A DNA stretch of 64,000 bases. Source: Pseudomonadota bacterium. GTDB lineage: Bacteria > Myxococcota_A > Polyangia > Polyangiales > Polyangiaceae. The translations under genes were made by a program, and so were the position numbers. The number at the start of each line of letters is the position of its first letter. Position 1 is the first letter of the stretch. This document shows, piece after piece, positions 53,847 through 61,987 of this stretch. The DNA lies in contig JAEWRL010000227.1 of NCBI GenBank assembly GCA_023398955.1, forward strand, positions 18,306 to 82,305, written 5' to 3'. The notes beneath the pieces are model-generated. The model did not search any database. It was given only the letters and a program-made list of their open reading frames with translations, and was not told where the DNA came from.

Positions 53847-56800
53847 TCAGAGCAGCGCTTCGCTCTCGCCCGGGGGAAGCTCGACGAGGCGCCGTGTCAC
53901 GACGAAGCTCTTCCCGTCCCAGTGGATGCTCAGGTGTTCGAAGGGCACGGCTCGTGACTCGGGCACGCTTCGCCGCCTCGCGGCGAAGCGTGCCCCGGTG
54001 GCGTCCGCTGGCGAGAGCAGCACGGCGTCCAGGCCGATCGGCGTCGCATCGATCCTCTGGCCGAGGGCGATCTCGTTGCCCCCGACCAATGCCGTGAGGC
54101 TCAGATCGGTGAGCAGGTTCTCCCACGTGAGCAAGTGGAGCACGCCCGCGCTGCTGAAGAGCTCGAGCTCCCGCAGTTTGCGCTCGATGGCTGTCCGCTG
54201 GGACTTGGTGGGGGCGTTTGGGGAGTCATCGGCGAGCAGTCGCGCGAGCCTAGCCGCCGAGGCGACGCGAGCCCAGCGTCGCGGATCGTTGGGCCCCGGG
54301 GAGCCTTGGGCCGTGGCGACGCGGCGCTCCAGACGCAACGCTTCGTCGATGCGTCCCGCTCCGGCGGCTGCCGCCGCGAGCCGCAGCCACGCCATGGGAT
54401 CGGCGGGCGAGGCATCAGCGAGCGTGGCGTACTGGCGATAGGCGCGCTCGTACCAGCCGTGGGCCAGGTAAACGTCCCCCAGCAGGCGGCGGGAGGCCGC
54501 ATCGTCGGCATCGAACTCGACGATCTCGGAGTAGGTGCGTGCGGACTCGTCGGTGTAGCCCGCGTGGGCCAGCACGTCTCCCAGCTCGCGGGCGAGGTCC
54601 GGTGTGACGAGGCCGCCATTGCGGAGCTGGCGGCTGAGGTCGACGGCCGCTCCGGCCCGCTTCGCTTCGATCAGGGCGCGTACGAGGCGAATGGTGCCGC
54701 GCGAGTCGCTGGGGGCGCGCGCCGCGACAGCGCGCAGCCGCTCCAGGCGCTGCTCGGGATCGGCGATGGCCTGAAGCTCGAGGTCCAGGTTCACCCAATC
54801 CACCGCGTCCCCGAACAAGACGGCCCGGACGGCCTCCGTCAACGCGGGATCCGTCGTCCTCCTCAGGATGAGCTTGGCGAGGTACTTCTGTACCTCCGGG
54901 CGCGTCGCGAAATAGTCGAGGACGAAGCGGGCGCCGCTCGCGCTCCTCACCAGCCGCTGCATGAGGATCAGGAAGACACGCTCGGACTGCCAGTCGCTGA
55001 GCTCGCAGGCGCGTTGTGCGGCTTCGTAGCGGTCGAGGAGCGCGGCTTCATCGGCGCCGCTGGCGGCCAGGCGCTGACGCCACAAGACGGCGCGATCCCA
55101 CAAGGGGCGCGCCGCGGCGTCGCTGCAGACCAGCAACGCTGGCGAACTGCTGGCGGCACGGCGCGGCGCGGGCTTCCTTTCCCGAGCTGGAGAACCCAGC
55201 GCCGCCAGTTCCTCCTGCGGCTCTTCAGCGCGTGCCTGTGGGGCTGGACGTCCTGCGCGCCGCGGCGCGCTACGATACCGTTTCGTCTGCGCCGTCGTGC
55301 TGGATGCGGAACCCTCCGATGTGTCCGACGAATCCCCCTGACCCCAGCCGTCGACTAGCTGGGGGCCATCGAAGGCACCCACCCTGGGTGTGGGTCGCGC
55401 TGCTGCTCGCGGCTGGGCCCTTTCTTCTGCAAGGTCGACTTCCGGCGGGGCAGGAGCCTCGTTTTTGGCGGGCTCTACTGCCAGGCGCACGGGTTCGGCC
55501 ATGCCCGGCACTTCCGTCTGCGCGGCTCCCATCTGCGCGGCTCCCATCTGCGCGGCTCCCGTCTGCGCGGCTCCCGTCTGCGCGGCGGCGGGCTTCGCCA
55601 TGGGGGCGCTGGCGCTCTCGGTCTGGACCACCTCCTCGCTCTGCGCGCAACCGAAGCCGGCGCTGACGACGGGCAGGGACGCCGCGAAGCGCGTGGCCAG
55701 GGCGCGCTCCGTTTCGATGTCGAGCTCGGTGAGCCTGACGCCGCGCAGCGGAGAGCGGCGCCGCTGGATGCCAAGGCGTGAGTACGCCTCTTCACTCTCC
55801 AGCGCGAGGATGCTCGTGAACGGCGTCATCAAGCCGTACTCGATGCCTATCGCGGCGACCTTCCCGCGTTGGGCTTCTTGCCCGCGCTCGCTGCCGAGGA
55901 GACGCCGGATCTGCTCGGCGGCCCAGAGCCGAGGCACGAAGGCGGCGGTCACGGAGGTGTCTTGGACGAGGGCATAGCGGCGCGTCATGGTCTCGCCAGC
56001 GAGGCGGAAGCGCACCTCGGCCTCAGCCGGCAGGGGATGATGGGTGCGGGCAAGCAGCGTCACCTCTTGCCCCCGCGAGAGCGGCCCTTCGCTGCTGAGG
56101 AACGGCTCATCGAGGCCCGCGCCGAGATCCAGCTCCAGATCCGTGAGAGTCGGCGTCTTCACCTGCGCGACGAGCTCCAGCGCGCGCCGGGTAGCCTCCT
56201 CGGCGCGTGCGATACGCGCACTCTGCCCACCTCCGACTCGGGCGAGCTCGGCCAGCAGCGGGTGATCGGCCTCGCTTCCCACGCCCACGGTGAAGAAGCG
56301 CGCCGCGGAGCTGCCGAGAGCTCGACGTAGACGTGCCAAGAGCTGGTCGGGCGCCACGATGCCGGAAGTCGCGATGCCGTCGCCGATGTAGATCAAAGCG
56401 GGCTGCGGCCGGTCGTGAAGGCGTTCGAGGGCAACGTCGAAGAGAGCCGCGAGGTCCGTGGCGCCGCCCGAGGGGTGGTCGGCGAGGGCGCCGAGGGCTC
56501 CTTCGATCTCCGCCTCTTCGGCCCGCGCAAGACCGGTCCTGGGATGAAGCGCCTTCGCGCTCGCGTCTAGGCTCAGGAGCGCGAAATGGTCCTCTTTGCT
56601 CAAGGCTCGCAGCACGGCTTCGGCGGCTGTCACCTTCAGCCGTCGCTCGCTCTCGTCGCCCGCAGCGGAGGTATCGACAACGACAACGACGTCCCCGGGA
56701 GGATCCTTCACCGCAGCCCACTCCACGTCCGGGACGTAACGGGCCATCACGTAGTCGGCTGCGTCGTCCCCGGCCTCGAAGCGGGCAACCCGCAGCGGCG

Positions 56801-58100
56801 CGCGCTCGGGCGGGAGCACTGCCTCCAGTTGGAACGGAGCTCGCGGGGTGTATCCCGAACGCCGCAAGGTAACCAGCTGCCCGCTCTCTTCGACGCGCGC
56901 GTCGGCGAGGGTCGTTATCCTCATGGCGCGCCCCGCCTCCCCCAACTCTGCGGTGAGGGCAAACTCTCCGATCCGGGTCGGTGCCCCCGACCCCATGGGG
57001 TAGACGTAAGTGAGCCGCCCCTCCACCATCGGTGTGAGCTCGAGGTAGCGCAGGACGATGCGGCGGCTACCGCCTGCTGGCACGGGATAGATGCGCGCGC
57101 GATAGGTGCCGCTGTCGATCCATTCCAGGATTGCAGGAGCATGTCCCGTGCTCTTGGCTCTCGCGTAATTGGCGGCGGCTTGCTGGCGTTCGATGAACTC
57201 GCCGTCGACGAGCACCCCGTCCGTCTCGACGGCGAAGCTCGTGACGCTCGCTCGATCCGGGAGCGTGAACCAGTACCAGCCCTCCATGGGGCGGTCGGCG
57301 GCATTGAAGAAGGTCTGGTCGACCTCGGTCTCGCTCACGCCCTCGCGCACGGCAGCGCGCACCGATTGCCTTGCGATCTCGAGCTTTGAGGGCTTCGTAC
57401 CTGGGCGGCTGTCGTCCACTCCGTACAGGGTGCCGCTGCCCGCGGCCGCCAGCGCGAATCCAGAGTCGAAGTCGGCCATGCCCCCTGTCCAGTCTTCCCA
57501 GAAGGTGACCCCCTCGACCTGGGGCGGCTTGCCAGCGCCGAGGGTCGCCTGCTCCCCCGCGTGGATCTCCACGCGCCCGTGCGGCCCGCTCGCTATGGCC
57601 ATGCCTCGCGCCGCGTAGATGACGGTCCGCCCCTCGTCGGCGCGAAAGCTCAGCCCCGCGTCACTGGCGGACAGCTCTGTCTTCCCATGGCGATGCAGCA
57701 GGGCCTTTCGCTCGGAGGGTGGCGCGTCCAACCAGTACTCGCCACGCTGGAGCTCCACGCCGTCGGGTGAGAGGGTCACGCGCGTCCCTCCACGCAGGAA
57801 CGCCTTGCTGCCGTCGGGGAGTCGGATGAGGGCGCGCGCACCCGCCCCGGTCGTGAGCTCCGCGCCTTGCAGCAAGGCCGTACCCGATACAAGGGGCACG
57901 ACCTCCTTCCCGTTTGTCAGCAAGACCTCGCCCGCGGCAAGCTCGAGGCGAGCCTGAATGGGTGCGCTGCGTTCAGGGGCTCGGTCGCGGGAAACCCAGC
58001 TGGCGAGCGCGACGAGCCCCGCCGCGAAGAGAGCGACGGCCGAGGCAAGGATTATCTTCTTCCGGCTCTTCGCGTTTGCGGGCGGTGTAGGTGCTGACAT
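53847..58100 (-). CDS. FecR-VIT-vWA-TPR giant membrane protein
   Basis: 1417 residues from ATG 58100. One TM segment lies at ~15-35 (IILASAVALFAAGLVALASWV). A FecR-like domain spans ~48-200 (GEVLLTNGKEVVPLVSGTAL). A VIT domain spans ~240-390 (NAADRPMEGWYWFTLPDRASVTSFAV, ARAKSTGHAPAILEW). The vWA domain spans ~440-610: VVVVVDTSAAGDE, in which the fifth MIDAS position is Ala, not Ser, while the GGATDL Thr and YIGDG Asp remain. Then come GLMTPFTSILAL, a low-complexity region with QTGAA/QMGAA units, and TPR-like helices to the end. The inter-alpha-inhibitor-like layout with FecR input is unusual. It is divergent from the barrel-like protein gene. Confidence 0.85.
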   Translation of the reverse strand: MSAPTPPANAKSRKKIILASAVALFAAGLVALASWVSRDRAPERSAPIQARLELAAGEVLLTNGKEVVPLVSGTALLQGAELTTGAGARALIRLPDGSKAFLRGGTRVTLSPDGVELQRGEYWLDAPPSERKALLHRHGKTELSASDAGLSFRADEGRTVIYAARGMAIASGPHGRVEIHAGEQATLGAGKPPQVEGVTFWEDWTGGMADFDSGFALAAAGSGTLYGVDDSRPGTKPSKLEIARQSVRAAVREGVSETEVDQTFFNAADRPMEGWYWFTLPDRASVTSFAVETDGVLVDGEFIERQQAAANYARAKSTGHAPAILEWIDSGTYRARIYPVPAGGSRRIVLRYLELTPMVEGRLTYVYPMGSGAPTRIGEFALTAELGEAGRAMRITTLADARVEESGQLVTLRRSGYTPRAPFQLEAVLPPERAPLRVARFEAGDDAADYVMARYVPDVEWAAVKDPPGDVVVVVDTSAAGDESERRLKVTAAEAVLRALSKEDHFALLSLDASAKALHPRTGLARAEEAEIEGALGALADHPSGGATDLAALFDVALERLHDRPQPALIYIGDGIATSGIVAPDQLLARLRRALGSSAARFFTVGVGSEADHPLLAELARVGGGQSARIARAEEATRRALELVAQVKTPTLTDLELDLGAGLDEPFLSSEGPLSRGQEVTLLARTHHPLPAEAEVRFRLAGETMTRRYALVQDTSVTAAFVPRLWAAEQIRRLLGSERGQEAQRGKVAAIGIEYGLMTPFTSILALESEEAYSRLGIQRRRSPLRGVRLTELDIETERALATRFAASLPVVSAGFGCAQSEEVVQTESASAPMAKPAAAQTGAAQTGAAQMGAAQMGAAQTEVPGMAEPVRLAVEPAKNEAPAPPEVDLAEERAQPRAAARPTPRVGAFDGPQLVDGWGQGDSSDTSEGSASSTTAQTKRYRSAPRRAGRPAPQARAEEPQEELAALGSPARERKPAPRRAASSSPALLVCSDAAARPLWDRAVLWRQRLAASGADEAALLDRYEAAQRACELSDWQSERVFLILMQRLVRSASGARFVLDYFATRPEVQKYLAKLILRRTTDPALTEAVRAVLFGDAVDWVNLDLELQAIADPEQRLERLRAVAARAPSDSRGTIRLVRALIEAKRAGAAVDLSRQLRNGGLVTPDLARELGDVLAHAGYTDESARTYSEIVEFDADDAASRRLLGDVYLAHGWYERAYRQYATLADASPADPMAWLRLAAAAAGAGRIDEALRLERRVATAQGSPGPNDPRRWARVASAARLARLLADDSPNAPTKSQRTAIERKLRELELFSSAGVLHLLTWENLLTDLSLTALVGGNEIALGQRIDATPIGLDAVLLSPADATGARFAARRRSVPESRAVPFEHLSIHWDGKSFVVTRRLVELPPGESEALL
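55516..55586. repeat. 15-bp tandem repeats inside the FecR-VIT-vWA gene
   Basis: Four 15-bp copies (GTCTGCGCGGCTCCC and the ATCTG variant) and a partial fifth encode QTGAA/QMGAA. The unit is a multiple of three, so copy changes keep the frame. Confidence 0.9.
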
Positions 58101-58291
58101 GGCGTGTCCGTCATCATCGCTCGACGGGGACCGACGGTCGACGGCAATTCCATCCCCGGACCCGCGAGATTCGCGGAAGCCGGTGACCCGTTCGCACGCA
58201 TTGTGTTTTAGTTGGTGACGGGATGACGGATTCTCGCACTCACGGGTTTGGCAGACGCGCCATTCGGGCTAGGCACCAGGAGAGAGATCTG

Positions 58292-59116
58292 ATGAGTACT
58301 GCACACAGCCTTCACGTTGCGTCCCTCCTCGCTGTTGCCGGGGTGAGCTCGAGCACTGTCGCTGCGGCGCAAGTGCTGCAGCCGCCCGTGCTCCCTCCGC
58401 CCCAGCCTGTTGCGCCCGCGCACACGCCCGTGCCAGCGCACACGCCGCGCACACTACCGCCCTCGCAGAGTGAAAAGTTTGCCATGGCCGGTAACCTGGC
58501 CATCAGCGTCGAGCGTTTGATGGGCTACTACCGGAGCCAGGGTTCCCTCGAACTCGAGAAGGGCGGCAACACCCTTCGCATCGATGAGACAAACCATTTC
58601 GTCAGCGTATTGACGCCCTCGAACAGCGAATACGGCGCGGAGGTCAGCGGGATCGCGCGGGTCGCCGTCGATTATTTCGTGCGGGACGAGATGTCGCTCG
58701 GCATGAGCGTCGGCTACACAGCCCACAGTGGGGACTTCGAGCTCGACTCGAGCTACCTGGCGAGCAACGACGACTCCTACGACGAGTTCTCTGCCTACTT
58801 GGCCGGTGCACGCGTGGGCTACGCATCGAGACTCACTCCATATCTCGGCATTTGGCCGCGGATGGGCTTCTTTTATTCCTTCTGGAAGCTGGAGAACCCA
58901 AGGTCCGGTGACCAGGCTACGGGTTCCCTCCAGACCCTGAACCTGGAGACCCTGTTGGTGCTGCTCGCGAACCCGAGCTTTGGCGCCCACTTCGGCGTGA
59001 CCTACGACCTTTCGTTGGTCGGCACGCAGGCGACAGACAACTCCGCGGGGCGGGCCGACTACGTGATCGAGCGGGAAACCCTTGGTATCGTGGCCGGCGT
59101 GACAGGACTTCTCTAA
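58292..59116 (+). CDS. outer-membrane barrel-like secreted protein
   Basis: 274 residues from ATG 58292, with AGGAG upstream. The signal peptide is SLLAVAGVSSSTVAAAQ. A Pro-rich linker (PPVLPPPQPVAPAHTP) precedes a beta-strand-rich domain: NLAISVERLMGYY, SLGMSVGYTAHSGDFEL, YLAGARVGYASRLTPYLGIWPRMGFFYSFWK, FGAHFGVTYDLSLVG. This is typical of small Gly/Tyr-rich outer-membrane barrels. It ends VAGVTGLL without the usual terminal Phe. Function unknown. It is divergent from the giant FecR protein (190 bp). Confidence 0.75.
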   Translation: MSTAHSLHVASLLAVAGVSSSTVAAAQVLQPPVLPPPQPVAPAHTPVPAHTPRTLPPSQSEKFAMAGNLAISVERLMGYYRSQGSLELEKGGNTLRIDETNHFVSVLTPSNSEYGAEVSGIARVAVDYFVRDEMSLGMSVGYTAHSGDFELDSSYLASNDDSYDEFSAYLAGARVGYASRLTPYLGIWPRMGFFYSFWKLENPRSGDQATGSLQTLNLETLLVLLANPSFGAHFGVTYDLSLVGTQATDNSAGRADYVIERETLGIVAGVTGLL

Positions 59117-59412
59117 GAGAGCGGTGCGAACCGGTAGGTGGGAGTCCGACGTTGTCCGCGCGGCCGTGAGCCCGTCCCGCGGCTTCGGCCGAGGTTCCGG
59201 ACGTCGCCTCCCCGCAGGGATGCGGGGCGCCGGGTTCGTCCGCCGGGGCCGATGTCCGTTAAGGGCACTGTCGAGGGGGCTGCAGGGTCGGACGCGCCCA
59301 GTCCGGACAGCAATTCTCCGGGCCAGGGAAGCAGTGATAGGATGCGCCGCGCTCAGGCGAGCTCCGACCGCCTAGAGGATAGCTTCCTCCAGACGCGACA
59401 GGACCGAAAGCC

Positions 59413-60618
59413 ATGAACGACCATGACCACAAGCGCATTACCCCTTTCGATCCCACGATGGACTTCGCGGGTCGGCGCGCAGCCCTGCTCGGACCCGGCA
59501 GCTTCCGCTCCGAGTCGGTGCGCGATGGCCGGAGAGCTTGGGCCGTCGAGTCGCTCCTCGTGGCCCGGCGCCAGCAAACGAAAGCGCTCGCTCCGACGCC
59601 GGTCGAGGGCTTCGAAGTCGCGCGCCCCATGCGTCCCGCGGAGGGTCTCGAAGCCGCGCGCCCCATGCGTCCCGCGGAGGGTCTCGAAGCCGCGCGCTCC
59701 GTTGGTTCCATGGGGGGGCTCGAGGCTGAGCCTGAGTTCGTTCCAGCGAGCGGTGTCGCTGGGCCTTTCGGTATACCCAGGGAAGCGAGCCTCGAGGCTC
59801 CTTTGGGGATACGCTTGCTGCCTCCAGCGGGAAAGGATGGCGCTCTCGACGACGTCGAGCCATCCGCGCGTTTCGGGGTATTCGAGCCGTTCGAACCGTT
59901 TGCGGGGTCCGAGGTGGCAAACGCTGCCACCGGGAGCTTCGCCCCGAGCGATGCGCCCTTGGAGCTCGAGACGGGCTTTGTCTCTGCACAGCCGTACCGA
60001 TTGCCCCTCGTGGGCCTCGGGATTGCAATCGCGGCCGCGACCGTCGCGTTGCTGGTGACCCATCTGCGCGCGCCGCCACAGGACGCTTCGACGGCTGCCG
60101 AGAGTGCTGCTCGGACGCCACATGGAGCATTGGTGTCGCAGGGGGCCTCCGTTGCGGCAGCGTCGGTGGGTTCGGCAGCGCCGGTGGGTTCGGCAGCGCC
60201 GGTGGATTCGGCAGCGCCGGTGGGCTTGGCAGTGTCGGTGGGTTCGGCAGCGCCGGTGGATTCGGCAGCGCCGGTGGGCTTGGCAGTGTCGGTGGGTTCG
60301 GCAGCGCCGGTGGATTCGGCAGCGCCGGTGGATTCGGCAGCGCCGGTGGATTCGGCAGCGCCGGTGGATTCGGCAGCGCCGGTGGGCTTGGCAGTGTCGG
60401 TGGGACAGTCCGTCATGGCGGGCTCCAATGCCAGTACGAGCGTGCCCCCGCCCCATGCCGCGAACTCGGCGACGGCGCGAGGCCCCGCGAACACCGGGGC
60501 GAGCGACCCGGCTGAGCCGTCCTCCTCGGAGAGATCGCCCAGCACGGCGCACACGCATAGTGCTGCTCACGAAGCGCGTTCGCGCTACGAACGGATGACG
60601 AAGGGACGGCCCTTTTGA
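59413..60618 (+). CDS. single-pass membrane protein with hexapeptide repeats
   Basis: 401 residues from ATG 59413 (MNDHDHKRITPFDPT). The N-terminal ~195 residues are probably cytoplasmic and contain a 12-residue repeat (ARPMRPAEGLEA, units at 59617-59688). One TM segment lies at ~197-217 (LPLVGLGIAIAAATVALLVTHL). Then come 13 hexapeptide units (VGSAAP, VDSAAP, VGLAVS) at 60166-60399 and a Ser/Ala/Pro-rich end. It has no enzyme motif. The next gene, for a TPR/PEGA protein, starts ~70 bp downstream on the same strand, so the pair may form one membrane assembly. Confidence 0.75.
   Translation: MNDHDHKRITPFDPTMDFAGRRAALLGPGSFRSESVRDGRRAWAVESLLVARRQQTKALAPTPVEGFEVARPMRPAEGLEAARPMRPAEGLEAARSVGSMGGLEAEPEFVPASGVAGPFGIPREASLEAPLGIRLLPPAGKDGALDDVEPSARFGVFEPFEPFAGSEVANAATGSFAPSDAPLELETGFVSAQPYRLPLVGLGIAIAAATVALLVTHLRAPPQDASTAAESAARTPHGALVSQGASVAAASVGSAAPVGSAAPVDSAAPVGLAVSVGSAAPVDSAAPVGLAVSVGSAAPVDSAAPVDSAAPVDSAAPVDSAAPVGLAVSVGQSVMAGSNASTSVPPPHAANSATARGPANTGASDPAEPSSSERSPSTAHTHSAAHEARSRYERMTKGRPF
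59617..59688 (+). repeat. 36-bp tandem repeat (12-residue unit)
   Basis: Two near-identical 36-bp copies, 59617-59652 and 59653-59688, encode ARPMRPAEGLEA-type units, with a degenerate third. Confidence 0.85.
60166..60399 (+). repeat. 18-bp tandem repeats, 13 units
   Basis: Thirteen 18-bp units in frame encode VGSAAP, VDSAAP and VGLAVS hexapeptides, with the VGSAAP-VDSAAP-VGLAVS set itself repeated. Only a few codons vary between units, so recent expansion is likely. Confidence 0.95.
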
Positions 60619-60689
60619 CGAGCCATTGTAAGACCCGGGAGATCGCACAAGTGCGGCGCATGCACGCGCGGAAGAGGAGTAGGCGGACG

Positions 60690-61907
60690 ATGCGACGGAG
60701 TTGGACGATTCTTGCAGCGGCGCTCCTAGTTGCCATCTGTTTGGCCGAGAGCGCAGCGGGCGCTAGTGCGACAGGGCCATCCGGCGAGGGTCGCACCGCA
60801 GCCCAGACACCGCAGAGGGATGCCGGGCAGCGGGTTGCGGGAACGAGTGCCTCCGAGGTCTCGCAGGCCAGCAACACCCAGTCTTCGGAGCATCGGGCGA
60901 CCTCGCCTGCGAGTCCCGAGCCCGGCGGAGCGAACACTCCCGAGGGTGTGACCGAAGCTCGTCGACGCTGGGACGAGGGGTTGCAGGCGGCGAGTGAAGG
61001 CAACTTCGAGCTTGCGGTGGCCGCCTTTCGCCAATCGTATAGCCTGGTCCCCCATGTGGAGACGCTCCGCAACCTGGGCCTCGCGGAGCTCGAGGTGGGA
61101 GACTTCGTGCAGGCGGCCCAGCACCTCTCGAAATACCTGGCGGTAAAGAGCGACCTCTCAGAGGAGAACCGCGAGGAGCTGGAGAGCGAGCTCACGAATG
61201 CGGAGCGGATGGTGGGCAGGCTCGATCTGGACGTCACCCCGAGCGATGCCGTGCTCCAGATCGACGGGGTGCGCGTCGAGCCACCGCTGACTGGCAGGGC
61301 GTGGTACGTGGAGCCGGGGCGACACCGCATCCTCGCCCGGATGCCGGGTGCCCAGCCCATCGAGCAGGAGGTGGAGCTCGGCGCCGGTCAGCAAAAGCCC
61401 GTGGCCATCGCCTTGATCGTGTCACGACCCACCGAGGAAGAGCTTGCTGCTGCCAAGGAACGACCAGCTGCTGGGGACCAGCGAGCAGAACGCTGGCCGG
61501 AGCTCAAGCGCTGGGTCGTCGTCGGAGGCGGCGCCCTCACGGTGCTCTCCCTTGGCTTGGGCTTCTATGGAGAGGCGGCGCTCAGCACCGCCAGCGCCGA
61601 CGTAAGGACGGCGCAAGCGGACGCTTGGGAAGCGGCGGGCGTGAGAGACGCACGCTATCCTTGCCAGAGTCCGTCGGGAGCGGCGCTAGATGCCTGTCGG
61701 GACCTGCGCGACGCCACCGAGGACGAGCGCAGGGCTGCCTGGATTGCCAACGTAGGCTGGATCGGTGCGGGAGTCTTCGGCGCCGCCACGGTGGCCGCGT
61801 GGCTCTTCTGGCCTGACGAGGACGCCGCGACAGCAAGCGTGAGCGTCCGGCTCCTGCCGTGGGTAGCGGAGCATGGCAGCGGCTGCGTCCTGGGCGGAAG
61901 GTTTTGA
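60690..61907 (+). CDS. TPR/PEGA membrane protein
   Basis: 405 residues; ATG 60690 (MRRSWTILAAALLVAICLAES) starts a signal anchor. After a Ser/Thr/Gly linker, TPR-like helices (ARRRWDEGLQAASEGNFELAVAAFRQSYSLVPH, LGLAELEVGDFVQAAQHLSKYL) span ~95-185. A PEGA-like domain follows at ~190-270 (LDVTPSDAVLQIDGVRVEPPLTGRAWYVEPGRHRILARMPG). Two further hydrophobic segments (VVVGGGALTVLSLGLGFYG and NVGWIGAGVFGAATVAAWLF) flank a Cys pair. TPR-PEGA pairs usually accompany Ser/Thr kinase or gliding/envelope complexes in myxobacteria. It follows the hexapeptide-repeat protein. Confidence 0.8.
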   Translation: MRRSWTILAAALLVAICLAESAAGASATGPSGEGRTAAQTPQRDAGQRVAGTSASEVSQASNTQSSEHRATSPASPEPGGANTPEGVTEARRRWDEGLQAASEGNFELAVAAFRQSYSLVPHVETLRNLGLAELEVGDFVQAAQHLSKYLAVKSDLSEENREELESELTNAERMVGRLDLDVTPSDAVLQIDGVRVEPPLTGRAWYVEPGRHRILARMPGAQPIEQEVELGAGQQKPVAIALIVSRPTEEELAAAKERPAAGDQRAERWPELKRWVVVGGGALTVLSLGLGFYGEAALSTASADVRTAQADAWEAAGVRDARYPCQSPSGAALDACRDLRDATEDERRAAWIANVGWIGAGVFGAATVAAWLFWPDEDAATASVSVRLLPWVAEHGSGCVLGGRF

Positions 61908-61987
61908 GAGTGTTGAGGCGGGAAGAGGGGCTGGGTAGGGTGAGACGGCGGGCATGGGCGATTCGGACAGGGTTTGAGGTGGATGCG

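Noticed and set aside
54135..55666. Plus-strand frames opposite the FecR-VIT-vWA gene
   Set aside because: Antisense shadows of a gene with clear domains.
60166..60399. CRISPR-like array
   Set aside because: Units are 18 bp without unique spacers and lie in frame inside a coding gene.
59259..60648. Two minus-strand frames with TGAAES or HRRCRI repeats
   Set aside because: They are mirrors of the 18-bp repeat in the plus-strand gene; the plus frame has a start, a TM segment and better codon use.
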